12,807 nt of DNA, from NCBI GenBank assembly GCA_938030845.1, contig CALHIC010000571.1, positions 1-12,807 of the forward strand, read 5' to 3'. Under the pieces are notes generated by a model. That model was not told where the DNA came from, did no database searches, and saw nothing but the letters and a program-made list of their open reading frames with translations. Source of the DNA: an uncultured Oribacterium sp. GTDB lineage: Bacteria; Bacillota; Clostridia; Lachnospirales; Lachnospiraceae. The position numbers and the translations under genes are program-made. Below are positions 6,679 to 12,807 of this stretch, one piece after another. The first letter of the stretch is position 1. Every line of letters starts with the position of its first letter.

Positions 6679-7904
6679 TCTTCGATTCTTCTTAATACAT
6701 CCTGGGCTTCAGGAAGTACGGAGAAACGAATCTTTAAATTCTGCTTGGAATGGGGACAGGATTCCAGTACTTCTCCGGTATCCGCGTCCTCCATAGCTAA
6801 AACTTCCGTGTCCAAGTTATCTCCGTTTGGCTTCATAACGGAAATACTCTCTCCCACAGAAAACTTATTTTTCTGCTGTAGAAAGGCAAATTCTCCCTCC
6901 ACCTTTTCCACTGTTCCCAGATAAATAGCCCCTGCACTATAGCTGTTGTTTCCGTAAATCTGATCCTCTTCATCCGGTCTGCCGTAGTAGAAGCCGGTAC
7001 TGTAGTCTCTAAAGGTACATTTCCGGATTTCTTCCTCATAAATCGGAAGCTTTTCCTCATACTTTTTCGGATCCTCCAAGTAATCCTGAATAGCCACCTT
7101 ATAGGTTCTGGCCACGGTAGCCACATATAGCTCCGTCTTCATTCGCCCTTCAATCTTTAAAGAATCTACTCCCGCCTCAATCAGGTCAGGAATATGGCTA
7201 ATCATATTCAGATCTTTGGAATTGAAAATGTAGGTTCCCCTGTCATTTTCAAACACAGGATAGTACTCTCCGGGACGCTTTTCCTCCATGAGAGAATACT
7301 TCCAGCGACAGGGATGGGTACAGGCTCCCTGGTTCGCATCCCTTCCGGTGAAAAAGCTGGAAAGCAGGCAACGACCGGAATAGGACATACACATTGCCCC
7401 ATGCACAAAGGCCTCAATCTCCATATCCTCCGGGATATGGGCTCTGATTTCCTTAATCTCCGCCAAGCTTAATTCTCTCGCACAGACCACTCGCTTTACG
7501 CCTAACTGATGCCAGAAACGGAAGGTTTCATAGTTGGTATTGTTGGCCTGGGTGGAAATATGAATCTCCACTCCCGGCATCATTTCCTTTGCCAAAAGGA
7601 AGGCTCCCGGATCCGCAATCAATACTGCGTCCATCCCCACTTCCTTCAATTCGGAAAAATACTCCCGCATAGGCAGTAAATCCGCATTATGAGCCAAAAT
7701 ATTGGCGGTGACATAGACCTTTACCCCTCTTTCATGGGCATAGTTCACCGCTTCCTTCATCTTTTCCAAACTGAAGTTCTTGGCATTTGCCCGAAGGGAA
7801 AATGCCTCTCCTCCCATATAGATGGCATCCGCCCCGTAATGAATGGCGGTTTTCAAGCCCTCCATAGATCCTGCCGGAATTAATAACTCCACTTTTCTCT
7901 TCAT
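6672..7904 (-). CDS. trhP: U32-family tRNA uridine hydroxylase, TrhP2/YrrO-like
   Basis: Annotated in many genomes as a U32 or collagenase-like peptidase. Family members TrhP (E. coli YegQ) and B. subtilis YrrN/YrrO make 5-hydroxyuridine at the wobble position (U34) of tRNAs with prephenate as a required metabolite. The N-terminal barrel opens with ELLIPAGSMEGLKTAIHYGADAIY (6-29). The U32 signature region EAFVHGAMCMSYSGRC covers 164-179. Four cysteines at 172, 179, 195 and 199 (the last two in GACTHPC) match the set thought to hold an iron-sulphur cluster in this family. The 410 residues fit the YrrO (TrhP2) size and not the shorter YrrN. trmR lies 16 bases upstream, the same pairing as yrrM-yrrO. 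No second U32 gene is in the window. The family is certain; the tRNA role is inferred from homology and context. Confidence 0.85.
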   Translation of the reverse strand: MKRKVELLIPAGSMEGLKTAIHYGADAIYMGGEAFSLRANAKNFSLEKMKEAVNYAHERGVKVYVTANILAHNADLLPMREYFSELKEVGMDAVLIADPGAFLLAKEMMPGVEIHISTQANNTNYETFRFWHQLGVKRVVCARELSLAEIKEIRAHIPEDMEIEAFVHGAMCMSYSGRCLLSSFFTGRDANQGACTHPCRWKYSLMEEKRPGEYYPVFENDRGTYIFNSKDLNMISHIPDLIEAGVDSLKIEGRMKTELYVATVARTYKVAIQDYLEDPKKYEEKLPIYEEEIRKCTFRDYSTGFYYGRPDEEDQIYGNNSYSAGAIYLGTVEKVEGEFAFLQQKNKFSVGESISVMKPNGDNLDTEVLAMEDADTGEVLESCPHSKQNLKIRFSVLPEAQDVLRRIEDK

Positions 7905-7920
7905 AATCCTACTTTCTACT

Positions 7921-8574
7921 CTATAATTTCTTGATAGACAAACTTACTCCGTCTCCTATGGGCAAAATGGAGCTTTCCAGACTTTGCTCCCTTTGCAAAA
8001 GTCTCAGGAACTCCCGCATCCGCTTGTGAATCGTTCGCTGTCTTCTTTCCAAATAAAAGCGACTCTCCAACAATAATTCTCCCTGGAGAATATTGTCACA
8101 AAAGAGTATACCACCGGGAGACAAGAGTTTCAAAATGGAAGGAAGCCAAAGCGGATATTGAGCCTTGGCCGCATCCAAAAACACAAAGGAAAACTGCTCT
8201 TCCTTTTCCAGAAGCTCCTCCAAAATCCTGCTGCCGTCTCCTTCCAGCAGGGTGATTTTATTCTGATAGGGACTTGCCGCAAAGTTCTTTTTCGCCTTTT
8301 CGATTCTGGGCGAAAAATTCTCCACCGTTACAATCTCCCCTTCTCCCCCTAAGGCATCCATCATCACCATGGCGGAATAGCCTACAGCAGTCCCCAATTC
8401 CAAAATTTTAGGCTTTTTTTTCGTTTTCAAACAAACACGAAGAAGCGCTGCGGTTTCCTCCCGTAAAATAGGGACGGCCTCCGATAGCGCTTCCTTGCGA
8501 ATCTCCTCCAGGAAAGCAGTTCTTTCCGGGAGGAAGGATTGTATAAATTGGCTGATTCTGTCTTTTTTATCCAA
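7921..8574 (-). CDS. trmR: tRNA 5-hydroxyuridine methyltransferase (YrrM-like O-methyltransferase)
   Basis: SAM-dependent O-methyltransferase of the class that contains B. subtilis TrmR (YrrM), which methylates 5-hydroxyuridine to 5-methoxyuridine at tRNA position 34. The SAM-binding motif is ILELGTAVGYSA (about 57-68). The metal-binding and catalytic region has FLDAAKAQY and ILFCDN, typical of the divalent-cation-dependent family. The ending IPIGDGVSLSIKKL resembles YrrM closely. At 217 residues it has the usual length. It starts with TTG at 8574, supported by an AGGAAG site that overlaps the stop of the preceding gene. It lies between the MltG-like gene and trhP, as in B. subtilis. The alternative, a catechol-type small-molecule methyltransferase, is less likely given trhP next door. 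Confidence 0.85.
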   Translation of the reverse strand: MDKKDRISQFIQSFLPERTAFLEEIRKEALSEAVPILREETAALLRVCLKTKKKPKILELGTAVGYSAMVMMDALGGEGEIVTVENFSPRIEKAKKNFAASPYQNKITLLEGDGSRILEELLEKEEQFSFVFLDAAKAQYPLWLPSILKLLSPGGILFCDNILQGELLLESRFYLERRQRTIHKRMREFLRLLQREQSLESSILPIGDGVSLSIKKL

Positions 8575-8578
8575 AGTA

Positions 8579-8584
8579 CTTCCT
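8579..8584 (-). promoter_or_regulatory. Ribosome binding site deciding the TTG start of trmR
   Basis: AGGAAG lies four bases before the TTG at 8574 and overlaps the TAG stop (8585-8583) of the MltG-like gene. This suggests translational coupling and explains a non-ATG start. No in-frame ATG lies nearby. Confidence 0.6.
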
Positions 8585-9062
8585 ATTCATTTTCATTTCC
8601 GCCACCGATTTCCTGATCCTCTCGGCTTTCCTCGGTGCTCTGGTCTTCCGTCTCAGTAACTAAGTTTTTATCGCTTAATTCCTGATTCTTCTTTCCCTCC
8701 TCTGTAATACTGTCCAGCATTTCCACCTGGGTCATGGCTGTACTCAGAGTATATTTTCCCGGAAGTAACTTACTGTGGTATAGCTTTGCTTTCAGGGCAA
8801 AGGCCTGGGCATTTTGAATAAGTCCCAAAGACTTGGCGTTTTCTCCCACTTCCTTCCAGGACTCTCCCTCCTGAATATCCAAGGTGATTTCCCTTCCCGG
8901 TGAGGCTTCCATGGCATGGTCATACATAAGACCATGGCCATAACGATAGGCAACTTGTACCCCCTGCAAAATCAAAAACAAAAGAAATACGAGAAAAAGA
9001 AAGCGTACAGATACACTCATCAATATTTGGGTAAATGCCCTTAAGAAGCTTCTTTTCTCCAT
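8583..9062 (-). CDS. MltG-like membrane protein lacking the transglycosylase domain
   Basis: A 159-residue protein with a short basic N-terminus, one membrane segment (about 17-38, FLFLVFLLFLILQGVQVAY) and an extracytoplasmic part. Residues about 55-120 resemble the LysM-like subdomain of MltG/YceG: ITLDIQEGESWKEVGENAKSLGLI, AFALKAKLY, LPGKYTLSTAMTQVEMLDSI. The glutamate-containing endolytic transglycosylase domain that follows in true MltG (family length around 340 residues or more) is missing. In its place is an acidic, Ser/Glu-rich tail to the stop. It occupies the yrrL (mltG) position between rnj and trmR. The gap to rnj is seven bases, and the GGAGG for this gene is the end of the rnj coding sequence. 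No leftover catalytic sequence follows, so this is a compact gene and not a fresh frameshift. Function is unknown; peptidoglycan binding or an adaptor role is a guess. Confidence 0.75.
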   Translation of the reverse strand: MEKRSFLRAFTQILMSVSVRFLFLVFLLFLILQGVQVAYRYGHGLMYDHAMEASPGREITLDIQEGESWKEVGENAKSLGLIQNAQAFALKAKLYHSKLLPGKYTLSTAMTQVEMLDSITEEGKKNQELSDKNLVTETEDQSTEESREDQEIGGGNENE

Positions 9063-9069
9063 TTTCCGT

Positions 9070-11058
9070 TTATACCTCCATAATTACCGGTAAAATCACA
9101 GGATTTCTCTTAATCTTCTTCCAAAGGAAGTCGGACAGTCCATCCTTAATCTGGGTCTTAATCTTACCCCAGTCGCTGACATGGGTGCAAAGACAGTCAT
9201 CCACCACATCCTGCACCGCCACTCTGGCTTCTTCCATTAAATCCTCAGACTCCCTCACGTAGACGAAGCCTCGTGAAATCAAATCCGGTCCTGCCATCAG
9301 ATGTCCTGAATATTTTTCCAGGGTAAGAACCACCACAATGATTCCGTTCTGTGCCAGATTCTGACGGTCTCTCAGCACGATATTTCCTACATCTCCGATG
9401 CCCAGTCCGTCCACATAAACACCGCCGGCCTGCACCTTTTCTTTGATGCTGTAGCTGACTTCTTCTCCATTTGCCGTGAACTCCAGTACATCACCGTTGT
9501 CCAGCATCAGGCACTTATCCTTATCCACTCCGACAGATTCCGCCAGCATTGCTGCAGATCTTCTGTGATGGAACTCTCCGTGGAAAGGCACTGCATACTT
9601 GGGCTTAACCAAGGAATATAAGAGCTTTAAGTCCTCTGCACAGGCGTGGCCGGAAACATGGGTATCCTGCATAATCACCTTGGCATGAAGCTTACACAAC
9701 TCATTGACAACCCTGTCTACCGCCCGTTCATTACCGGGAATAGGATGGGAAGACATGACTACCACGTCATTGGGCGTAATGCTTACCTTTCTATGCATAC
9801 CGGTAGCCATACGGGACAGAGCCGCCATGGACTCTCCCTGAGAACCGGTGGTAATCAAAACCGTCTGCTCATCGGGATAATCCTTTAAATTCTCAATGTC
9901 AATAAGAGTTCCCTCCGGAATATGAATATACTCCAGCTCGGAAGCCACGGAGATAACATTCACCATGGAACGTCCCTCCACCACAACCTTTCTCTTATAC
10001 TTTGCGGCAGTATCGATAATCTGCTGCACACGGTCTACATTGGAGGCGAAGGTTGCTACAATGATTCTATTGTTCTGATGCTCTGCAAAAATCAAATCAA
10101 AGGTTCTTCCCACTGTCTTTTCAGACATGGTGAAGCCCGGCTTTTGGGCATTGGTGGAATCGGAAAGCATGGCTAAAACACCATTTTTTCCCAACTCCGC
10201 AAAACGCTGTAAGTCGATTTGATCTCCGAAGACCGGAGTATAATCCACCTTAAAGTCTCCGGTATGGATAATCACACCGGCAGGAGTGGTAATCGCCAAG
10301 GCTGCCGCATCCTGAATAGAGTGGTTGGTCTTTACGAATTCCACCTTTAAATCTCCGAAGTTCACGGATTGACCGAACTTCATGGTCTTCATCTTCACCA
10401 GCTTATCCAGGCCGTTTTCTACAAGCTTCCTCTGAATCAAAGCCAGGGTGAGCTTTGTGGCATAAATCGGCACATTAATCTGCTGTAAAACATAGGGGAG
10501 AGCACCGATATGGTCCTCATGGCCATGGGTGATTACAAAGCCCTTCATCTTATGAATCTTGGACTTGATGTAGCTGATATCCGGAATAACCAGAGCAATT
10601 CCCAACATATCATCTGTAGGGAAGGCCAATCCGCAGTCCACGATAATCATGGTATCCTCTGTCTCAATGGCAGTGATGTTCATGCCGATTTGATCCAGTC
10701 CCCCCAAAGGAATGACCTTAACAGAGCCCTGAAAGCTGTGCTTGGGCTTTCTTCCCTTTGCCTTACTTTCCGATACCTCCATGGTTCCGGTGAGCAAGGG
10801 GAAATGCTCCGGGCTGTATACCGGTTTATCCTCCTCCCTGCCTCTTGGTCTTAAGGGATTTTTTCTTGGGGTTGGCACGTTCATCATCCTGCTTTCCTGC
10901 TTCGCCGTTGCTCTGGCATTGGCTGTTCTGTAGTTTCTCTTCCCGTCGGTACTTTTCGATTTTCCGATCTGGCTCTTATGGACGTTTACGATACGATGAG
11001 CCCCTTCTACCTTCTTCTTTTCACTGTTGTTGCTGTTTCCGTTATTTCCTTCTTTCAT
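9070..11058 (-). CDS. rnj: Ribonuclease J with long basic N-terminal extension
   Basis: Metallo-beta-lactamase/beta-CASP ribonuclease that acts as a 5'-to-3' exonuclease and an endonuclease in mRNA turnover and rRNA maturation. The catalytic core starts near residue 113 (VKVIPLGGLDQIGMN). Zinc ligands are visible in HGHEDH (178-183), in NHSIQDA, and in HTGDFK. Beta-CASP landmarks include SDSTNA, SHPIPGNERAVDRVVNEL, the HVSGHA loop and PFHGEFHHR. The C-terminal domain ends in NPVILPVIMEV as in other RNase J. The 662 residues exceed the usual 555 or so because of about 112 N-terminal residues rich in Lys, Arg, Asn and Ser. The start is supported by AAAGGA five bases before the ATG. The gene sits between the DUF1292 gene (123-base gap) and the MltG-like gene (7-base gap). 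Confidence 0.96.
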   Translation of the reverse strand: MKEGNNGNSNNSEKKKVEGAHRIVNVHKSQIGKSKSTDGKRNYRTANARATAKQESRMMNVPTPRKNPLRPRGREEDKPVYSPEHFPLLTGTMEVSESKAKGRKPKHSFQGSVKVIPLGGLDQIGMNITAIETEDTMIIVDCGLAFPTDDMLGIALVIPDISYIKSKIHKMKGFVITHGHEDHIGALPYVLQQINVPIYATKLTLALIQRKLVENGLDKLVKMKTMKFGQSVNFGDLKVEFVKTNHSIQDAAALAITTPAGVIIHTGDFKVDYTPVFGDQIDLQRFAELGKNGVLAMLSDSTNAQKPGFTMSEKTVGRTFDLIFAEHQNNRIIVATFASNVDRVQQIIDTAAKYKRKVVVEGRSMVNVISVASELEYIHIPEGTLIDIENLKDYPDEQTVLITTGSQGESMAALSRMATGMHRKVSITPNDVVVMSSHPIPGNERAVDRVVNELCKLHAKVIMQDTHVSGHACAEDLKLLYSLVKPKYAVPFHGEFHHRRSAAMLAESVGVDKDKCLMLDNGDVLEFTANGEEVSYSIKEKVQAGGVYVDGLGIGDVGNIVLRDRQNLAQNGIIVVVLTLEKYSGHLMAGPDLISRGFVYVRESEDLMEEARVAVQDVVDDCLCTHVSDWGKIKTQIKDGLSDFLWKKIKRNPVILPVIMEV

Positions 11059-11066
11059 TCTATTCC

Positions 11067-11120
11067 TTTCTTAGTCTATATTCATTTGTATTTACGTATG
11101 TTTCTTTAGATTTGTATTTT
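11067..11120. repeat. Weak direct repeat upstream of rnj
   Basis: ATTTGTATTT occurs at 11084-11093 and 11110-11119 (26 bases apart), each preceded by a TTTCTT block (11067 and 11101). Spacings differ by eight bases, so this is an imperfect duplication at most. It resembles the clearer repeats in other spacers of the window. Confidence 0.35.
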
Positions 11121-11181
11121 AATTTCTTCTCTCTACTCTTTCGGGCTTTTCTTAGCTTAAAGAGGATTTCCAAGTCCGGCT

Positions 11182-11448
11182 CTATCTCTCTATGGTAATA
11201 TCTTCTCCGGAAAGCAGCTCTGCGAAAATATCCATAATGCGTTCCGCCTCTTCTCCCTCCGCAAAACTGAAGTCCGCTTCTTCGTCCTCAGGTGCGGATG
11301 TGTCCTTCATCACATAGCAAACGCCGTCTTCCCCTTCTTTGGCATCGGTAACCAAAATATAGGTCACTCCCTGTACCACAGTTTCCTCCAAAATCTCCAA
11401 CTCTAAATCATCTTCTTCTGAACGTAAACGAATTCTTCCGCCTTCCAT
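11182..11448 (-). CDS. DUF1292 (YrzB-like) protein
   Basis: A small acidic protein of 88 residues. The pattern of a short lead-in, LELEILEETVVQGVTYILVTDA (about 15-36), then VCYVMKD and a final amphipathic stretch (EEAERIMDIFAELLSG) fits the DUF1292 family, whose best known member is B. subtilis YrzB. The biochemical role of the family is not known. The start lies one base after the ruvX stop, and its AGGAAGGG ribosome site is inside the ruvX end, so the two are probably translated together. The ireB-ruvX-DUF1292 order is widespread in Bacillota and supports the call. A 123-base spacer separates it from rnj. Confidence 0.85.
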   Translation of the reverse strand: MEGGRIRLRSEEDDLELEILEETVVQGVTYILVTDAKEGEDGVCYVMKDTSAPEDEEADFSFAEGEEAERIMDIFAELLSGEDITIER

Positions 11449-11449
11449 T

Positions 11450-11875
11450 TTACCCTTCCTCTCTGTTTCGAAGGTAATCCTCTAAAATTACCTGAGCAGC
11501 TACCTGATCTAAAACTTCCTTTTGTCTATCCTTGGGAACTCCGTTTTCCCGCAAAATCTCTTCCGCTTCCATGGTGCTGAGCCTTTCATCATACAAATGT
11601 ATGGGAAGCTCTATTTTTTTCTGAAGCATTTCCTGAAAGGCCAGAACCCGTTCTACCCTTTCTCCTTCACTACCGTCCATGTGGCAGGGATAACCCAGAA
11701 CCAACTCTTCCACCTGATATTCCTTGCAAGTTTCCTGAATTTCTTCTACGGTCTTTCGTAATTTTCCTTCTCTTTCCCGCCAAATGGTTTTAAGAGGCTG
11801 AACAATGAGACCCAAAGGATCAGTGATGGCGAGCCCCACTGTTTTGGATCCGTAATCTAATGCTAAAATCCGCAT
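11450..11875 (-). CDS. ruvX: RuvX/YqgF-type RNase H-fold nuclease
   Basis: RuvX (YqgF, YrrK) is an RNase H-like nuclease described as a putative Holliday junction resolvase and also implicated in 16S rRNA 5'-end processing. The family landmarks are all present: MRILALDYGSKTVGLAITDP with the first catalytic Asp at residue 7, LVLGYPCHMDGSEGER in the middle, LYDERLST, and the C-terminal DQVAAQVILEDYL. At 141 residues it has the usual length. The frame is open to 11929, but the ATG at 11875 is chosen because it starts exactly at the conserved MRILALDYG and has AGGAG four bases upstream; the 18 extra residues are not family-like. It follows ireB by 60 bases and abuts the DUF1292 gene. Confidence 0.94.
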   Translation of the reverse strand: MRILALDYGSKTVGLAITDPLGLIVQPLKTIWREREGKLRKTVEEIQETCKEYQVEELVLGYPCHMDGSEGERVERVLAFQEMLQKKIELPIHLYDERLSTMEAEEILRENGVPKDRQKEVLDQVAAQVILEDYLRNREEG

Positions 11876-11879
11876 ACTA

Positions 11880-11884
11880 CTCCT
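11880..11884 (-). promoter_or_regulatory. Ribosome binding site deciding the ruvX start
   Basis: AGGAG, followed by TAGT and the ATG at 11875. This fixes the start at the family-conserved position rather than at the ATG at 11929. Confidence 0.7.
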
Positions 11885-11935
11885 ACTGAAACTGAAGAAA
11901 AGGTCTCTCCGGAACTCCAGACAGACCAAAAAAGC

Positions 11936-12202
11936 TTATGACTTTTTTAATTTACTCTCTACATAATTCCGCATCAACTCTTCCAGGAGTTCATCCCGCT
12001 CTACCTTATTAATCAGGCTTCTGGCCCCCTTATAGCTGGTAATATAGGTAGGATCTCCGGACATAATGTACCCCACTATCTGGTTAATAGGGTTATAGCC
12101 CTTCTCTGTCAACGCTGTATAAACTTCCTTTAATACCTCTGATGCCGCCAAACTGTTCTGCACCGGTTTAATAATCTGGGTATGGTTCATCTCATTATTC
12201 AT
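11936..12202 (-). CDS. ireB: IreB family regulatory phosphoprotein (UPF0297/DUF965)
   Basis: An 88-residue protein of the IreB family (B. subtilis YrzL). In Enterococcus faecalis IreB is phosphorylated on N-terminal threonines by the PASTA kinase IreK and works against cephalosporin resistance. The conserved core is clear: [47 protein letters not shown], about residues 25-71. The N-terminal tail is [17 protein letters not shown], where T8 is the only threonine and so the only candidate phosphosite before the core. The gene is first after a sigma-A promoter, with a leader of about 23 bases and AGAGGG before the ATG at 12202. Another ATG at 12190 lacks a ribosome site. It leads the ireB-ruvX-DUF1292 block. 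Confidence 0.93.
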   Translation of the reverse strand: MNNEMNHTQIIKPVQNSLAASEVLKEVYTALTEKGYNPINQIVGYIMSGDPTYITSYKGARSLINKVERDELLEELMRNYVESKLKKS

Positions 12203-12231
12203 AAAAACACGTCCCTCTCAAAACTTGCCTT

Positions 12232-12260
12232 ATTCTATCTCATTTTTATCGATTTCGCAA
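12232..12260 (-). promoter_or_regulatory. Sigma-A promoter of the ireB operon
   Basis: On the minus strand TTGCGA (-35, 12260-12255) and TAGAAT (-10, 12237-12232) are separated by exactly 17 bases. The expected start point near 12225 leaves a short leader to ireB. It is the best promoter match upstream of the eleven-gene run. I saw no equally good promoter between ireB and recO. Confidence 0.75.
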
Positions 12261-12318
12261 GTCCGCTTTCCTTACTTTCTTTTTACAGTCCCCATGATTT
12301 CCTACACAATATGACGAC

Positions 12319-12349
12319 AAAAAAAGGCCAAAGAATAAGTTCTTTAGCC
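12319..12349 (-). terminator. Intrinsic terminator after the flavoprotein gene
   Basis: A 10-bp stem (12326-12335 with 12340-12349; GGC plus AAAGAA arms, one wobble pair) with a 4-base loop is followed on the minus strand by seven Ts (12325-12319). It lies about 65 bases after the flavoprotein stop and before the ireB promoter. The opposite strand has one mismatch and a shorter T-run, so weak bidirectional action is possible. Confidence 0.88.
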
Positions 12350-12360
12350 TCTTTTTCCTA

Positions 12361-12405
12361 TCCCTGCATCAATGTATTTTTCGGAAAGTATCGATGCATT
12401 AGGGA
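12361..12405 (-). other. Hairpin between the flavoprotein stop and its terminator
   Basis: Arms 12361-12370 and 12393-12405 pair over 10 bp with a 3-base bulge (12398-12400) around a 22-base loop. It begins 10 bases after the stop codon. It has no T-run of its own. It could protect the mRNA 3' end, or be incidental. Confidence 0.4.
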
Positions 12406-12414
12406 AATTTTCTA

Positions 12415-12807
12415 TTAGCCCTGGAATTTTGCTGCGGATTCTCCTGCAATTTTTCCAAAGACAGTAAAGTCTGCAACAGCATTTCCGCCTAAACGGTTAG
12501 CCCCATGTACTCCTCCGGTAACTTCTCCTGCCGCAAAAAGTCCGGGAATTGCATTGCCGTTCTTGTCCAAAACCTCGGTGACTTCATTGATGCGAAGTCC
12601 CCCCATGGTGTGATGCACGCCGGGAGTCACCTTAATAGCATAGAAAGGTGCCGTATCCAGTGGATCCGCAAAGCTGGTTCTGCCAAAGGCAGTATCTTCT
12701 TTCTTTGCTACACTTTCGTTCCACTCAGTAATGGTCTTTTCTAAGGCATCCTCAGGAACCCCCATAGCCTTGGCAAGGCTCTTGGCATCTTCGCCGGTCA
12801 CGGTATA
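12415..12807 (-). CDS. Flavocytochrome c/fumarate reductase-type flavoprotein, C-terminal part
   Basis: The last 130 codons of an FAD-dependent reductase of the fumarate reductase/flavocytochrome c family; the rest lies beyond the right edge. Visible landmarks are TPGVHHTMGGLRIN, then GNAIPGLFAAGEVTGGVHGANRLGGNAVADFTVFGKIAG near the C-terminus. By family knowledge the His of GVHHTMGG and the Arg of GANRLGGNA are the substrate carboxylate-binding residues, and the GLFAAGE and GGNA segments close the FAD site. Both are intact, so the enzyme is probably active. The family also includes urocanate and other 2-enoate reductases, and the substrate cannot be read from this portion. Whether it carries FMN-binding, haem or signal-peptide regions cannot be seen. 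A strong terminator separates it from ireB. Confidence 0.93.
   Translation of the reverse strand, partial: YTVTGEDAKSLAKAMGVPEDALEKTITEWNESVAKKEDTAFGRTSFADPLDTAPFYAIKVTPGVHHTMGGLRINEVTEVLDKNGNAIPGLFAAGEVTGGVHGANRLGGNAVADFTVFGKIAGESAAKFQG

Noticed and set aside
8575..8700. MltG-like gene as a frameshifted pseudogene
   Set aside because: No sequence for the catalytic domain remains in any frame before trmR begins; the stop and the trmR ribosome site overlap neatly.
11131..11166. CTCTTT/AAAGAG inverted repeat after the DUF1292 gene as a terminator
   Set aside because: The stem is only six AT-rich pairs with a long loop and no following T-run.
11059..11181. Promoter for rnj in the 123-base spacer
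   Set aside because: TATAGA-like hexamers are present, but none has an acceptable -35 at 16-18 bases.
11876..11929. Upstream ATG at 11929 for ruvX
   Set aside because: The 18 extra residues are not family-like, and the ATG at 11875 has an AGGAG site and starts at the conserved MRILALDYG.

Overview
The window looks like a housekeeping segment of a Clostridia genome, most likely Lachnospiraceae. This rests on Bacillota-type gene content and order, an RNase J with the variant GLDQIGMN opening, an M16C presequence-type peptidase, moderate GC and strong Shine-Dalgarno sites. The genus cannot be fixed from this sequence. All twelve recognised genes lie on the minus strand, so transcription runs from high to low coordinates. 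The long plus-strand open frames are all shadows of these genes.

Read in the direction of transcription, the window opens with the last 130 residues of a flavocytochrome-c/fumarate-reductase-type flavoprotein (12415-12807), closed by a post-stop hairpin and a clear intrinsic terminator (12319-12349). A sigma-A promoter (12232-12260) then starts a co-directional run of eleven genes: ireB, ruvX, a DUF1292 gene, rnj (RNase J), a small MltG-like membrane protein, trmR, trhP, a DUF218/YdcF-like membrane protein, an M16C metallopeptidase, era and recO. The next strong terminator is after recO (671-716). A separate promoter (557-585) drives glyS, whose first 152 codons are in the window.

The run joins two blocks known from other Bacillota. 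The first is yrzL-yrrK-yrzB-yrrL-yrrM-yrrO of Bacillus subtilis (ireB, ruvX, DUF1292, mltG, trmR, trhP), here with rnj placed between the DUF1292 and mltG positions. The second is era-recO-glyS. The themes are RNA and ribosome metabolism (RNase J, tRNA wobble-uridine hydroxylation and methylation, Era, GlyRS), DNA repair (RuvX, RecO), cell envelope (MltG-like, DUF218) and proteolysis (M16C). IreB links the first block to Ser/Thr kinase signalling.

I see no mobile element, CRISPR array, tRNA, rRNA or defence island, and no whole new system. The unusual material is smaller in scale: short degenerate tandem repeats in several intergenic spacers, two of them beginning at the stop codon of the preceding gene; an MltG-like protein without a catalytic domain; a 70-residue acidic insertion inside a DUF218 domain; and a 112-residue basic N-terminal extension on RNase J.
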